NCBI RefSeq assembly: GCF_033296635.1
Contig: NW_026944092.1
Coordinates: 92,296-156,295, forward strand
DNA: 64,000 bases
Reading direction: 5' to 3'
Source of the DNA: Dichotomopilus funicola
Taxonomy: Eukaryota > Ascomycota > Sordariomycetes > Sordariales > Chaetomiaceae
The notes beneath the pieces were generated by a model. It was not told the origin of the DNA. It made no database searches and was given only the letters and a program-made list of their open reading frames with translations. The position numbers and the translations under genes were made by a program. Shown piece by piece: positions 1-9,735 of the stretch (within the stretch, counting starts at the first letter, position 1; every line of letters starts with the position of its first letter).

Positions 1-711
1 GAGTTGAAGGGTGATGGGGCGACTACGGGGTAACTGGTTGATGACTCGATGAGTGATCGAGTAGGTTTGGGAAAGGGGATCGGTAGGGCTGTGTGGCAAC
101 GTTAGCATGGAGTGGTCTGGAAGAAGAGGTGTTGCCCAGAAAGAACCTGGTCGCGATAGAACCCGAGAGCAGACGGCTAAGTAATTATTAGTGATTACGA
201 ATCCGGACCTCCACGGTTTGATATCGCTTCGGTTTCCGGCTGTTCCTGGAAGGGCATTTGTTCGCAGAATGGTGCCTAGAACTCCAACGGTCAGACCGAC
301 TTTTAACTAGTTGCTGACGTGAGTTTTGGAATCGGGGCTGGAGTTCTTATTTCCGCCGATCCTACGACAATTGATTCCCCCGAAATCCGCGCCGTGGCAT
401 TGGGATCACGGAAAGTATGCGTGAAACCCTGCTATGAGTTGTAAACCCCAAATCGCGATTGGTTTGTCTCACGTTGGCCCCAGCTTTTGGACATGGTGTG
501 GTACAAGACGTTTCCTGCCACGCAGTCCCGCAGTCGCCGGCAGTGCAACGACTTACCAACTTGGAACTTTGAATCACACCTTAATCGCGTGCTCCGCTGA
601 AACTCCACCATCCGCGGCGCCTCGGCGATAACCAATGGTGAGCGGGGATACCGGCAGACGTGAAGGTTAGCCCCTGTTCTCGGTTGCGGCTCCAACTGGA
701 TGATAATTACC
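1..711. other. intergenic, no gene seen
   Basis: No open frame in this stretch shows recognisable protein motifs or joins to another frame by plausible splice sites. It is probably the upstream region of the dehydrogenase gene that starts at 852. Confidence 0.5.
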
Positions 712-718
712 TATAAAA
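712..718 (+). promoter_or_regulatory. TATA box of the hydroxyacid dehydrogenase gene
   Basis: A TATAAAA heptamer lies about 134 nt before the ATG at 852 and is followed by a C/T-rich leader, the usual layout of a strong fungal core promoter. The transcription start itself cannot be read from sequence. Confidence 0.5.
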
Positions 719-851
719 GGCTCTCATATCCCATCTTCACGTTTCCTCAAAGATAAAGACAATAACAACGGCCGTCCCTCCATTCCACCTCCATTAACCG
801 TACATACCTCAGTCTCAACAACACCGAGGTTCTTAGTATCGCATCGCAACC

Positions 852-1999
852 ATGGGATCCGCTGCTCCCGCGACAGGTCCGGGACTGAAGGGTGAGGTCC
901 TGCTCATCGCCTTTCCGGGCCCGCACAACGAGGAGTGGGTTACCGAGCTCAAGGCGGCGCATCCGGATCTCGAGGTCCGTTGGGTCACCCACTCTATCGC
1001 ATCGCCGCCGGAATCTTTCCCGCCTGAGATTTACGCCGACGTGACACTCCTCGCGGGTTTCTGGCCGATCCCCGCAGCGGCGGTGCCAAAACTCCGCTAC
1101 GTCCAGTTGTTTTCTGCCGGCGCCGACCGGTGGATCGATTCCGACCTCTACAAGAACCCGAAAATCACGTTTTGCACCGCCAACGGGGCTCATGCGTATG
1201 TTACCGACCAGCTACATTATCAACAACTATTGTCTTAGCAGTTGCTAACATACCAATTTACAGTCCTCAGATTGCCGAGTGGGTGATCGGCAACTGGCTC
1301 ATGGCCACGCACCACTTCCTCCCCTGGGCAGCCGCGCAAAAAGAAGCCAAGGGCACCCGCATCACAAACTTCGCAAGCGATTCCCCGGGACTCCGCATGG
1401 GCATTCTCGGCTACGGCGCCATCGGCCGGCACGCCGCACGGCTCGGCCAAGCCCTCGGCATGGAAGTGTACGCGCACACCCGCAGCGAAAAGGCAACCCC
1501 TGAATCCCGCAAGGACGACAGCTATTGCGTGGCCGGCACCGGTGACCCGGATGGCCTGATCCCTACTAAATGGTTCCACGGCTCATCCAAGACCGCCGTC
1601 AACGACTTTTTGTCGCAGGATCTTGACCTCCTTGTTTTGAGCCTGCCTTTGACTAAGGAAAGCCACCACATCCTCAGCGCCGAGCAATTTGAGATTTTGT
1701 CCAAGAAGAAGACCTTTGTCGCCAACATTGCGCGTGGGCAGCACATTGACACAGATGCGCTGCTGGTGGCGCTGCGCGAGGGCAAGATCCGGGGTGCGGC
1801 GTTGGACGTGACAGACCCTGAGCCGTTGCCGGAAGGCCATGAGCTGTTTACGGCGCCGAACGTGTTTATCACGCCGCATATCAGTTGGCAGTCGGCGCAT
1901 TTGGGGGATCGGCTGCAGAAGATTGTGAGCACGAACTTGGAGAAGTTGGGGAAGGGGGAGGCGCTGATTAATCTTATGAACCGGGAACACCATTACTAG
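852..1999 (+). CDS. D-isomer-specific 2-hydroxyacid dehydrogenase
   Basis: NAD(P)-dependent dehydrogenase of the D-2-hydroxyacid family, which reduces 2-keto acids to D-2-hydroxy acids, probably in the cytosol. Two exons, 852-1195 and 1264-1999, join in frame (AHA|PQIAEW) across a 68-nt intron with a GTATGT donor, a CTAAC branch site and a TACAG acceptor. The Rossmann loop GILGYGAIG opens the nucleotide-binding domain. The three family landmarks are visible in order: Arg in NIARG, Glu in DPEPLP and His in TPHIS. The product is about 359 residues, slightly longer than typical because of an insert around the segment KATPESRKDD. The ATG follows an ACC context. The exact substrate (glyoxylate, hydroxypyruvate or another) cannot be read from sequence. 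Confidence 0.92.
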
Positions 2000-2023
2000 G
2001 GGAATGGGTGCCGTTCGGAGAGG

Positions 2024-3281
2024 TTACTGGCTGGTTTGGTTAGAATACAGGTTGGAAAGGGACGCAGACAGGGTTAAATGGGAGGGGGATCCAGTTTGAT
2101 AAGGGTGCTCAGTAATAATCAGGCCCATTTTGTGCGCTAGATATCCTTCATGTCGAAGATCCACCTTCACGCCATCACCACTCCTTCCTTGATTGTCTAT
2201 CGGCTGCCCTTCGTTTTCCATCCCCGCTCCGTCATTGTGCATCTCCGCTCCTTCATTGTCCATCCCCGCCTGCATCTCATCAAACAGCTTTTTGGTCCAG
2301 TCGTAAACGTGATCGTATTTGAACCCTTGGGCCTTGAAACAGTTACGGAAAAGCCGTTGGAGGTATGCGTAGTCCGGCTTGTCGCCAAAAGTTAGACCCT
2401 GAACGTAATTGATGTACGTGGCGAATTCTTTGGGAAGAACGCCGTCGCACAGCTCTTCGCCTGACAACCGCTCCTTCATCTCCTTGGTCAGTTGCTCCCG
2501 CTCTTCCCTAGTGTTGTCAGACGGCAAAGATACCCAGGGCAACGAGCCACTGGCAAGATATACAAGTGTATACCCAAGCGCCTCTAGGTCGTCTCGCCAC
2601 GATTGTTCTGAGAGTGACCGTTAGCACGTATTAAAACCAGCTGGTGCTGTCGAGGCACACTTACCACGACGATTATGGTGATTAGTGGTGGCATACAACG
2701 AAGTGCCGGGTTGCCGGTGATCCTCCACGTCCTTGCAGAGTTCGGCTTCTGAAAAGTTCTTCCCGATACCAAAATCAATCAGGTAGAGTAGATTGCCGTG
2801 CTTGCCCGTCCCCATTAAAAAGTTGCTGGGCTTGATATCGCGATGAACGTAGCCCTTCGAATGGAGAAAGCGGATTCGGGACAGTGCCTGATCTGCGATT
2901 AGAAGGATGGTCTTCAATGAGAATTTCCGGCCGCAAAACAGGAACAAGTCGTTGAGTGACGGGCCGAGGGCATCCATGATGAAGACCGCAAATTCGCATT
3001 GGTATCCTGACCACCGGACTCGCGGGATTCCGATCCCACCCTTCAGAGTGTTGTTTATCTCCCGTTCATCCTGGAACACGCTCGAGTGGACTGATGTCTT
3101 GTAAGCGTTCATCAATTTGACGGCGACTTCCTCGTTAGACTGAAGATCAGTCGCTGCCAGAATTAGCTATTGCCGACCGGAGTAAAACAAGGCAAGCCTG
3201 GGCCGTACCAGAGTAAACCACACCGCACCCTCCCTTGCCGGTTCTATGGCTGATGCGGTATCTGTTGTTGATGCAAATATC
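2024..3281 (-). CDS. divergent casein kinase 1-like Ser/Thr kinase, 5' end unresolved
   Basis: Visible coding exons on the minus strand are 3281-3209, 3153-2665 and 2607-2024, separated by introns of 55 and 57 nt; all joints keep frame. The translation shows a Gly-rich loop (GKGGCGVVY), the ATP lysine in EEVAVKLM, the catalytic loop HRDIKPSNFL, an intact DFG (LIDFGIGKNF) and the CK1 signature EQSWRDDLEALGY. The family usually has Asp after Pro in the catalytic loop (KPDNFL); here it is Ser. The C-terminal tail carries four 7-residue repeats (MDNEGAE type) encoded by a 21-nt minisatellite. No ATG lies in frame before an upstream stop. The first visible exon begins just after a plausible CTTAG acceptor, so a short first exon is missing from this model or has been lost. 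It could be an active paralogue or an early pseudogene. Confidence 0.75.
2211..2280 (-). repeat. 21-nt minisatellite inside the CK1-like gene
   Basis: About three and a half copies of a 21-nt unit, read on the + strand as variants of CATCCCCGCTCC plus TTCATTGT. It encodes heptapeptides MDNEGAE, MHNDGAG, MENEGQP and IDNQGRS. The unit length is a multiple of three, so copy-number change would not disturb the frame. Confidence 0.8.
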
Positions 3282-4247
3282 CTAAGTACAGTGTCAGGAA
3301 GTTCCTTCAATGTGGAAAGATGGGACGCCGTGCCTGCATTGTGACATATCGTGGGCGAGAGAAATGGAACGTGTTAGACCAAGACGTAGCAAGGCTTTGC
3401 CACCGAACCCCTTCAGGGAGAAAGGCACGTCTAGAGAATAACAAGAGAGAAAGACGAGGGTCACTCTGCTTCAAGCTATACGGTTCAACTGCTCTATCTT
3501 TGCCGCCTGTTTCGTAATTATCTCCGTCACAAGAACTTAATTAGGTTTTATGCTCGAGTTGTCACGCGACCGGAGACTGTTCGCGAGCGCGGGAAACGTG
3601 TCATGCCAAACGCCGACCACTTTTGGGCTGATGGTAGCACGTGCAATAACTCAAGATATGCGCGGGAGAACCAACCATTGAACCAACAAGGTTAAAAGCA
3701 CCGACACAAGCGCCGGCCGCATGGGCAGGCCGCAAACGGGCATCATGTGGATGGGCAAACGCATTGCGCAGGCTGAAGAAGCGCCCAGTAAAAATAGTTG
3801 AACGCCGTGTGAACAAAGCCATCGCATGTATGGACACACGCACCGCGTGGACGGAAGCAACGATGTAAATAAGTGCTGGTAAAAAAATAATTAAGCGCTG
3901 CGTCAACAACGTGATCATATAACTCCGTTCCTGAAATAAGCCGAGCGTTGGTGTTGGGGTCCCCTTATTAAATGAAGTACCTGCCGGATAAGAATGGAAA
4001 GCGGTCCAAGAATTCGGGAGCCTCGGCAACTCGAAAATAGCCAACAACGAACGGTGTGGCACGAGCTTTTTGAGCATTAATATTATGTACTGGAACATCG
4101 CGCCGGAATGCTGGGACGGCTTATCCAGGGTCTGGCCTACAAGACCTGCACTGCTAGAACTTAACCGGCGAAATAGGAAAAAGCACAAGCCAAGGTCAGC
4201 GATTCATAATACCGCCTTCACTTTCGTCCGGGACGCTCACCGCGTCA
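3282..4247. other. intergenic, no gene recognised
   Basis: A long minus-strand frame at 3601-4188 exists but has no ATG start, no family motif and an odd composition; I treat it as chance. No transposon ends or repeats were seen. Confidence 0.4.
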
Positions 4248-5057
4248 ATGTTTGGGACCCTCCGCTCGCGACACCCAGATGCAGACAAACGATATCCAGA
4301 CGAACGAAATCTCCACATGGTGGAAGTGATTCCGATCATTGTCGGCAGCGCCGACGATAAAAAGCCAACAGAGACCCGATTTTTCAATCTTCATGCGCCG
4401 CCCGCAGGACATTCCATCAAAGTCGCCCCAGATTTCTTCGATGGGGCTGTTCGAGACGCCGTCGAGAAGGCCGTGAGAGTCAATCTCAACCATATGATCA
4501 TCCCCTCGAAATATTCAACGCGCATTCCCATGGCACCTAACTGTTTCTTTGACGTTACCCCCAAAGAAGCAAAATTCAGCGCCGCGATGCGAAAGACCAT
4601 GCTTCACGGGGCTCTCGGCGCCCGTGCGATGCTCGCATTGCAGAACTATGGCGCCGAGGAGCCTGTATTTGACGGCAAAGCGTACACGTACACGGCGGCT
4701 TACCACCCCGAAGTGGGCACTCTCCAGATCTTTACACATCATGTTACGCCACCGACCACACCGGAGGGGGAGCCGGAGTACCACATGACCAAACTCGGTC
4801 TGTGGCAGATGACGGATAGCATCGAGGGATTTTTGCGCGGTGTAACGGCATTCAGAAATGTGCGAGACTTAGCGCAACGGCATCGTGATGAGTTCATTCG
4901 AGTGGCGAACGAAAGGGCGCGACAGTTGAGTGAAGAGCAGCAGCCGGGTGAGAAGCAGGGACCGAGTGAGAAACGGGAGGCGAGTGGGAAGCAGGAGCCG
5001 GTCGAGGAGCAACAGCCTATCGCGGAGACCATGGGTGTTGTGGCGGAGGGAGAGTAG
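4248..5057 (+). CDS. orphan fungal protein, 269 aa
   Basis: Single-exon frame from ATG 4248. I do not assign a function. The core segment (GALGARAMLALQNYG, then EEPVFDGKAYTYTAAYH and EYHMTKLGLWQMTDSIEGF) resembles a dispersed family of uncharacterised proteins I recall from other Sordariomycetes; no catalytic motif is apparent. The last 50 or so residues are a Glu/Gln/Lys-rich, repetitive tail (EEQQPGEKQ-like units) predicted to be disordered. No signal peptide or membrane segment is seen. A 5' exon cannot be excluded, because the first 20 residues look unlike the rest. Moderately sure it is a real gene because of its length, codon pattern and family resemblance. Confidence 0.6.
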   Translation: MFGTLRSRHPDADKRYPDERNLHMVEVIPIIVGSADDKKPTETRFFNLHAPPAGHSIKVAPDFFDGAVRDAVEKAVRVNLNHMIIPSKYSTRIPMAPNCFFDVTPKEAKFSAAMRKTMLHGALGARAMLALQNYGAEEPVFDGKAYTYTAAYHPEVGTLQIFTHHVTPPTTPEGEPEYHMTKLGLWQMTDSIEGFLRGVTAFRNVRDLAQRHRDEFIRVANERARQLSEEQQPGEKQGPSEKREASGKQEPVEEQQPIAETMGVVAEGE

Positions 5058-5976
5058 TCGGATGAGAGGGAGATGAAGGGACGCGTTCATCCATCGCGAG
5101 GATGAAATTACCTATTTTCTGGAGATTATGAGCACTGGGGACCACGGTACAACAATGAGAAGTTCATTCTTCTGGGTGGTGATAGAGAACAATGGGTACA
5201 TTCATTCACCGTGGACATACACAGGTCGAGTCGCATGATATACTATGCACCTATTTAGAGGATAACAAATTTTACCTTGATTGCGTTGAGAAAACTTCTG
5301 ATTCGGTTATGCGAAGCGTCCAGGGAGTCCCAAGTCCCAGTAGACTGAGGAAAATAAGACATTGCGCTCAACGAGGCATTGGTTGCGAAACTTTGTGCCA
5401 ATAATTAAGCCTCTTAAAATTACATGGATGCCAAGAACGCAGAAAATAAATTGTTGCAAGGTTAATAACTGACATAATCGGAACCAAGTCAAAATCATTT
5501 CTCTTTGTCCAAGTGGATGTTCCAAAAACCCTCAAAGTTCCCAATTCCCATAGTACAAAAAAACTCAACACCAATTCCAATCTCCGTCGGCGCCTTCGGA
5601 CACGTCGGCGATTGATCGGGCCCCCAAAAAGTCGGAGGGCCCAAGTCGTTTCGCCGATGACTCAATTGCGCCAGGCACGGGATCTTGCGTCAATCACGCG
5701 TCAGGCCCTTCTCCACAGCCCAATCATCCAACGCGACACGCGACGGAAGGATTCCTGACCGTGTTGATGCCAAGCACGGTAAGCCCCTGGGCCGCATGGT
5801 CGGGGCAAACACAGTCCCGACTGCCGATGGTTTCAAGGCTTGGCAGGCAGCGTTTGGGTGACGACCAGAAGGATGAGGCGAGGAAAGACACTGATGAGGA
5901 GGTTCTTGGATTCCTTCAGGGTTTCAGCCAACAGCCTGCTTCGTTAAGAGAGAACAGGCTGGGAGGAAAAAGGGAG
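5058..5976. other. intergenic, no gene seen
   Basis: Frames here are short and without motifs. The right end is presumably the promoter and leader of the VOC-fold gene. Confidence 0.4.
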
Positions 5977-5984
5977 CATAAAAG
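5977..5984 (+). promoter_or_regulatory. TATA-like element upstream of the VOC-fold gene
   Basis: CATAAAAG lies 126 nt before the ATG at 6110, followed by a long C/A-rich leader typical of fungal 5' UTRs. Confidence 0.35.
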
Positions 5985-6109
5985 AACCCAACGTTTCCCT
6001 CAATTCCATCGCTCAATCTCATCCAACATCTTCATCAGCTCATCACCATCACACAACATTCACAGCAATTCAAGAAATAAATACTCACAAACCCTACCAA
6101 TCACCCACA

Positions 6110-6621
6110 ATGCCTATCTCCCACACCGGTATCAAAACCACTCCCGCACTTCACCAAGCCACCGTGGCCTGGTACGAAGCTGCCCTCGCCCCGGTGGGCT
6201 ACCGGAAAATCGTCGACTTCCAAGACGGCCTCGTCGTCGGGTTCGGCGACGGTTCCGGCATCCCTGACTGGTGGGTGTCTTCCGCGGCTGCGGTGTTGCA
6301 GGGACGGGAGCCGGAGGAGGGTGCGGCCGAGGTCGCGAAGATTTTGGGCACGCATACGGCTTTTCTTGCTAAGGGTGAGTTCTTCAGTTTTTTCCCCTTT
6401 CCTTTCTCTCCGGAGACAGCTAGGAGCGGCAGTCAGCTAATTACGTGAATGGGATAGACCGAGAGGCGGTCGATGCATTCTACGAGGCTGCTCTTGCAGC
6501 CGGTGGAAAGACCAATGGCGCCCCGGGCGTGAGGGAGCGCTACTCGCCGACGTACTATGCGGCGTTTGTCTTGGACCCGGCGGGCAACAACATTGAGGTT
6601 GTGTCCACGGTGGCGGTTTAG
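6110..6621 (+). CDS. VOC (glyoxalase/bleomycin-resistance fold) protein, 142 aa
   Basis: Exons 6110-6374 and 6458-6621 join in frame (AFLAK|DREAVDAFYEAAL) over an 83-nt intron (GTGAGT donor, CAGCTAAT branch region, GATAG acceptor). The product begins MPISHTGIKT and shows the vicinal-oxygen-chelate pattern: an N-terminal strand-helix unit with WYEAALAPVGY, then AFYEAALAAGG, and a C-terminal YYAAFVLDPAGNNIEVV, where the Glu of NNIEVV is the usual metal ligand position. Proteins of this size are common in fungi as uncharacterised lactoylglutathione-lyase-like or dioxygenase-fold enzymes. The specific reaction cannot be deduced. It stands alone, with no operon-like partner. Confidence 0.88.
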
Positions 6622-6753
6622 TGGCACAAACCGACATTGGGGTGGAGAGAATGTATTATCTTCTTACGATTGGCGACGAACTTTGGACTAGGTAGCAGGA
6701 TCTTTTCGAGATTGGTTTACTTATATAACTCGCTTTTCACCCCATCACTTCGT

Positions 6754-7065
6754 TCAATCTTGACTGTGGGATTTGAGAGACCCCTGCATCGCTCCAAAGC
6801 CGTGAAAGTCTGTCGAAAAGAAAGCGATTGTGTCCCACTCTGCCATCACCTTGATGAGATTCAGCGTCTGGACATACGTATCCATGCCATAAGCATGAAA
6901 GTTTCCGTGACAGAGGGCATAATTACTCGTCCACCACAGCTGCAACTGTCCTCACAGGTGAGTACGTCCACTACCCAGTCATCCTCCATGATGTATCGCA
7001 CGGGACGAGAGCCAGCAGGCAAGTTAAACTCAATAATTATCCACCTTTACTCTCTCAAGTGTAAG
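6754..7065 (-). pseudogene. possible decayed coding fragment
   Basis: On the minus strand one frame reads NLPAGSRPVRYIMEDDWVV and then runs out. A second, overlapping frame continues with LCHGNFHAYGMDTYVQT and VMAEWDTIAFFSTDFHG. Both look like ordinary protein, but no intron-sized gap separates them and neither frame has a credible start. I read it as a frameshifted remnant of an accessory gene whose family I cannot name. Chance is a real alternative. Confidence 0.25.
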
Positions 7066-7140
7066 GACGGGCGTCTCAAGAAGGAAGTAACAACTAATTA
7101 AGGATGGTAAAGCAACAGTGTAAATAAATCCAACGTTGTT

Positions 7141-7370
7141 AGTTAAACGGGTTATTTTCGTTTGTTTCTTATGTCTTTTCTTTTTCTTCCTGATGGTCGC
7201 TTTGTTGTTTTAAGGAATCTTAGTTAATTATATCTTCAACATTACAAAATTATGTCATTTCACTTTTTTTCTCTTTCTTTCTTTTTACTTGTTCTTCTTC
7301 TTTCTTGTTTCTGTTCTCTTTTTCCTCCTTGACTTCTTTTTCTTTTTTCATTATTCCCATTAAATTTTAA
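7141..7370 (+). repeat. pyrimidine-rich (T/C) tract
   Basis: About 230 nt dominated by T with interspersed C (TTCTTTCTTT-like runs) on the + strand and almost no coding potential. It lies immediately 3' of the Spok-like gene, which reads on the opposite strand. Confidence 0.7.
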
Positions 7371-7512
7371 TATTACCTAAGAAAAGGAGACGCGGCGTCT
7401 TTCGGTGCCCGCTCCCCTTGACACCCTTGTTGTCAACACGGACCGTGGCATCGCGAATCGAATTAGTACAACAAATAATACCGTACCACTACCCCTTAAT
7501 TACCCAGGAAGG

Positions 7513-9735
7513 CTAGCTCCATTCCAAAATCGTCGCCTGCTCAAAGTTGATCACCATCGCTTTTTCGGTTTCCTCATTCCACAATATATTCGGCACCCGC
7601 TCCCCATTGTGCGCCACTCGACATGCAAAGAGCGCCTGCAAGGCACGGAAAACGCCAGTTTTGGACTTCACCTTCTCTACCTTGTCAACCCGGTTCCGTC
7701 CGGCCCACGACAGGAGATTCATGTAAATAAGTCGTACATCGGTGTCGTAGTAGTACGTTCGTCCGAGCTCTCGGAGGTTAACCCCTCCAAGAAACACTGG
7801 CACATGGACTCCCTGGAGCGGCTGAAGGTGTTCATAAACCTCGCCCTCGTGTGATAGGTCTGGCACAAATCGGGTTGTAGTTGCCTTGCCGATGAACGTG
7901 TAGCCGTATTCGAGTAGCGTAACCTGGAAGACAATCCCCCATGCGCTCTGCTGTCCCAGAGGGACGACCCCGTCGTCGAGTGTTTGCGCCAGCTGCTTGC
8001 GGAGAAGGCTGAGCCAAGTCTTGTGATCGACGGGATGGCGACGGAACTCTTGATCAGTGCGTCGGTGGAGATAAACATTGGGGCATGCCTCGTCGAGAAC
8101 GTTGCGAGTGGTTAAACCAAGGAGGCACTTTTGGGTGCAATATTGGCGAGTCTCCGTAGAGCCCCCCGCGTCGCCGCTATCTCCGCCACGACGCTGGGCG
8201 AGAACCTGTCCGGTTGGTGTTGACCCGGCGGGTGGTGTTGGTGTACTCGGTATCTCTGGTTCGGCATAATCCCGGTCGGAATCGGGCGAAACAGCTCGGG
8301 CACCAGGGCCGGTCCTGTAACCTTGTTGGTGGCCAACGGGGGCTTTTCGTTTCCCAACAGCGGCATTGGGGGATACAAAGGGGCGAGGCGATCTATCTAC
8401 ACCTTTGTACGTTCTGGGCTCGTGTGCCGACGAGGTAGATAGTGGTGCTCGTCCAGTGTCGGACGGGGATTGATGCATGGAATCCGCTTCCCATATCTTC
8501 AGTCTGTTGATTGCTCTTTGGCGTTCGTCTTGTCCATGTGCTGGTTGTGACGCTGAATGAAGGGCTAACATCGTAAACGCTAACACCTGGCTCACGGCGG
8601 TACAGCAGAGGGCGTTTTCCCGATGCTCTTCCACCTCAAGTGCCGGTTCAGCCATGTGGTACAAGAGTGTGATCGGGTGTGTCCAGTTAATCTTCAGAAA
8701 AACGAAGGTTTCGCCTGTTGTGACACACCCATAGGTGAGCCCGGCTTGGATCATGTAGTCGAATGCCTGAGTGAGCGCCGACGCCGCTAGTCTGTCGGCA
8801 TGGTATTGAAAGTAGGCCTCTTGTTCCTTCTCGGGGGGGATAGAATTTCGCTTGGCCACCTCCTCGTGTACATCCATGGGTCTCAACCCGAGGCGGAGAT
8901 GAGGGGGGGTTAGGTTTTGAGGGGACCTGTATTCGATGATGAAAGCCATGGTTTTCTCGTTTGAGTCCGAGCTGTTTCGCCTGTAGGCGTAGATGTGGTC
9001 CGGTCGAAACTTGGTGTCGTCCGGGCTTTTGGGCCGTGCCGGTGCCGCTCCCCTGGTAGCTTCGGCGAGTGTATGGGGGCGTGTTTTGAACGCGATCCCC
9101 GCGCCAATGTTAAATGCCGATGTGATATCGTCAACATCTCGAAACCTTTCAACAATCGCAGTTACCGGCTCCGCCACGAAATCCAGCAGGATTTGCTCCA
9201 GTGCTTCTGCAGTCGTTAACCTCCTTCGGTGGATCACCTCGCCTCGGGACCTGAGGTAAGCCCGGTTCATGAACGTCCTGGTATCAGCCGGAAAGCTGGA
9301 GAGGAGCGTCCTCATTATTGCCCTCTGCTCTTCAAGGAAATTGTCCCAAGGTTCCAGTCGGTGGGGGCATCGTCTCCTGGCTGGATTAGATATCAGACCG
9401 TTCGACATAAGCGCCGGGTTCGTTTCGAATTTAGCAAAGACAAAGGCAGGGCAAGCTGCCAAGTACTCAGACAAGGTGGTTTCGCGGGTATCCTCCGCAG
9501 CCTGCGCCATCTGTTCTTCTGCTCGCGCTATCTTTTCTTTTATTCGAGCCATCTGTTCTGCTCGCGCCATCTCGTCTTTCAATCGTGCCATCTCCTGTTT
9601 GGCCCGCACTCTCCCCTTTTTCTCGAGGTCGGCAAGCTGTGCTTTGTAGTCGGCCATGGCGTGCTCTCTTTCAAGGGCGTCGCGCTCTTGCGCCGCGCGG
9701 AGCTGGTTCTCCTGTTCCTGGGAACGGAGATCCAT
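7513..9735 (-). CDS. Spok-like coiled-coil / PD-(D/E)XK nuclease-like / kinase-like protein, active sites altered
   Basis: Uninterrupted minus-strand frame, 740 aa from the ATG at 9735. Domain order matches the Spok spore-killing/resistance proteins of Podospora and the larger fungal nuclease-kinase family to which they belong. Residues 10-85 are a charged coiled coil. A PD...EYR motif follows (PD 245-246, E268-Y269-R270). Then come a disordered linker (about 415-525), a Cys/His cluster (C533, C537, C551, H557) and a kinase-like domain (YTFIGKATT with K617; HNG 709-711; PNILWN; VINFE). In established family members the nuclease motif ends in Lys, the kinase loop carries Asp two residues after His, and the metal-binding Asp sits in IDFE. 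Here these positions are Arg, Gly and Asn (R270, G711, N730). The frame is otherwise intact. I infer a Spok-type homologue that may have lost both its killing and its protecting activities; membership of the broader non-killer family is the alternative. Confidence 0.72.
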   Translation of the reverse strand: MDLRSQEQENQLRAAQERDALEREHAMADYKAQLADLEKKGRVRAKQEMARLKDEMARAEQMARIKEKIARAEEQMAQAAEDTRETTLSEYLAACPAFVFAKFETNPALMSNGLISNPARRRCPHRLEPWDNFLEEQRAIMRTLLSSFPADTRTFMNRAYLRSRGEVIHRRRLTTAEALEQILLDFVAEPVTAIVERFRDVDDITSAFNIGAGIAFKTRPHTLAEATRGAAPARPKSPDDTKFRPDHIYAYRRNSSDSNEKTMAFIIEYRSPQNLTPPHLRLGLRPMDVHEEVAKRNSIPPEKEQEAYFQYHADRLAASALTQAFDYMIQAGLTYGCVTTGETFVFLKINWTHPITLLYHMAEPALEVEEHRENALCCTAVSQVLAFTMLALHSASQPAHGQDERQRAINRLKIWEADSMHQSPSDTGRAPLSTSSAHEPRTYKGVDRSPRPFVSPNAAVGKRKAPVGHQQGYRTGPGARAVSPDSDRDYAEPEIPSTPTPPAGSTPTGQVLAQRRGGDSGDAGGSTETRQYCTQKCLLGLTTRNVLDEACPNVYLHRRTDQEFRRHPVDHKTWLSLLRKQLAQTLDDGVVPLGQQSAWGIVFQVTLLEYGYTFIGKATTTRFVPDLSHEGEVYEHLQPLQGVHVPVFLGGVNLRELGRTYYYDTDVRLIYMNLLSWAGRNRVDKVEKVKSKTGVFRALQALFACRVAHNGERVPNILWNEETEKAMVINFEQATILEWS

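Noticed and set aside
3601..4188. 195-codon minus-strand open frame
   Set aside because: No ATG at its start, no family motif, hydrophobic/basic composition without domain pattern; likely chance.
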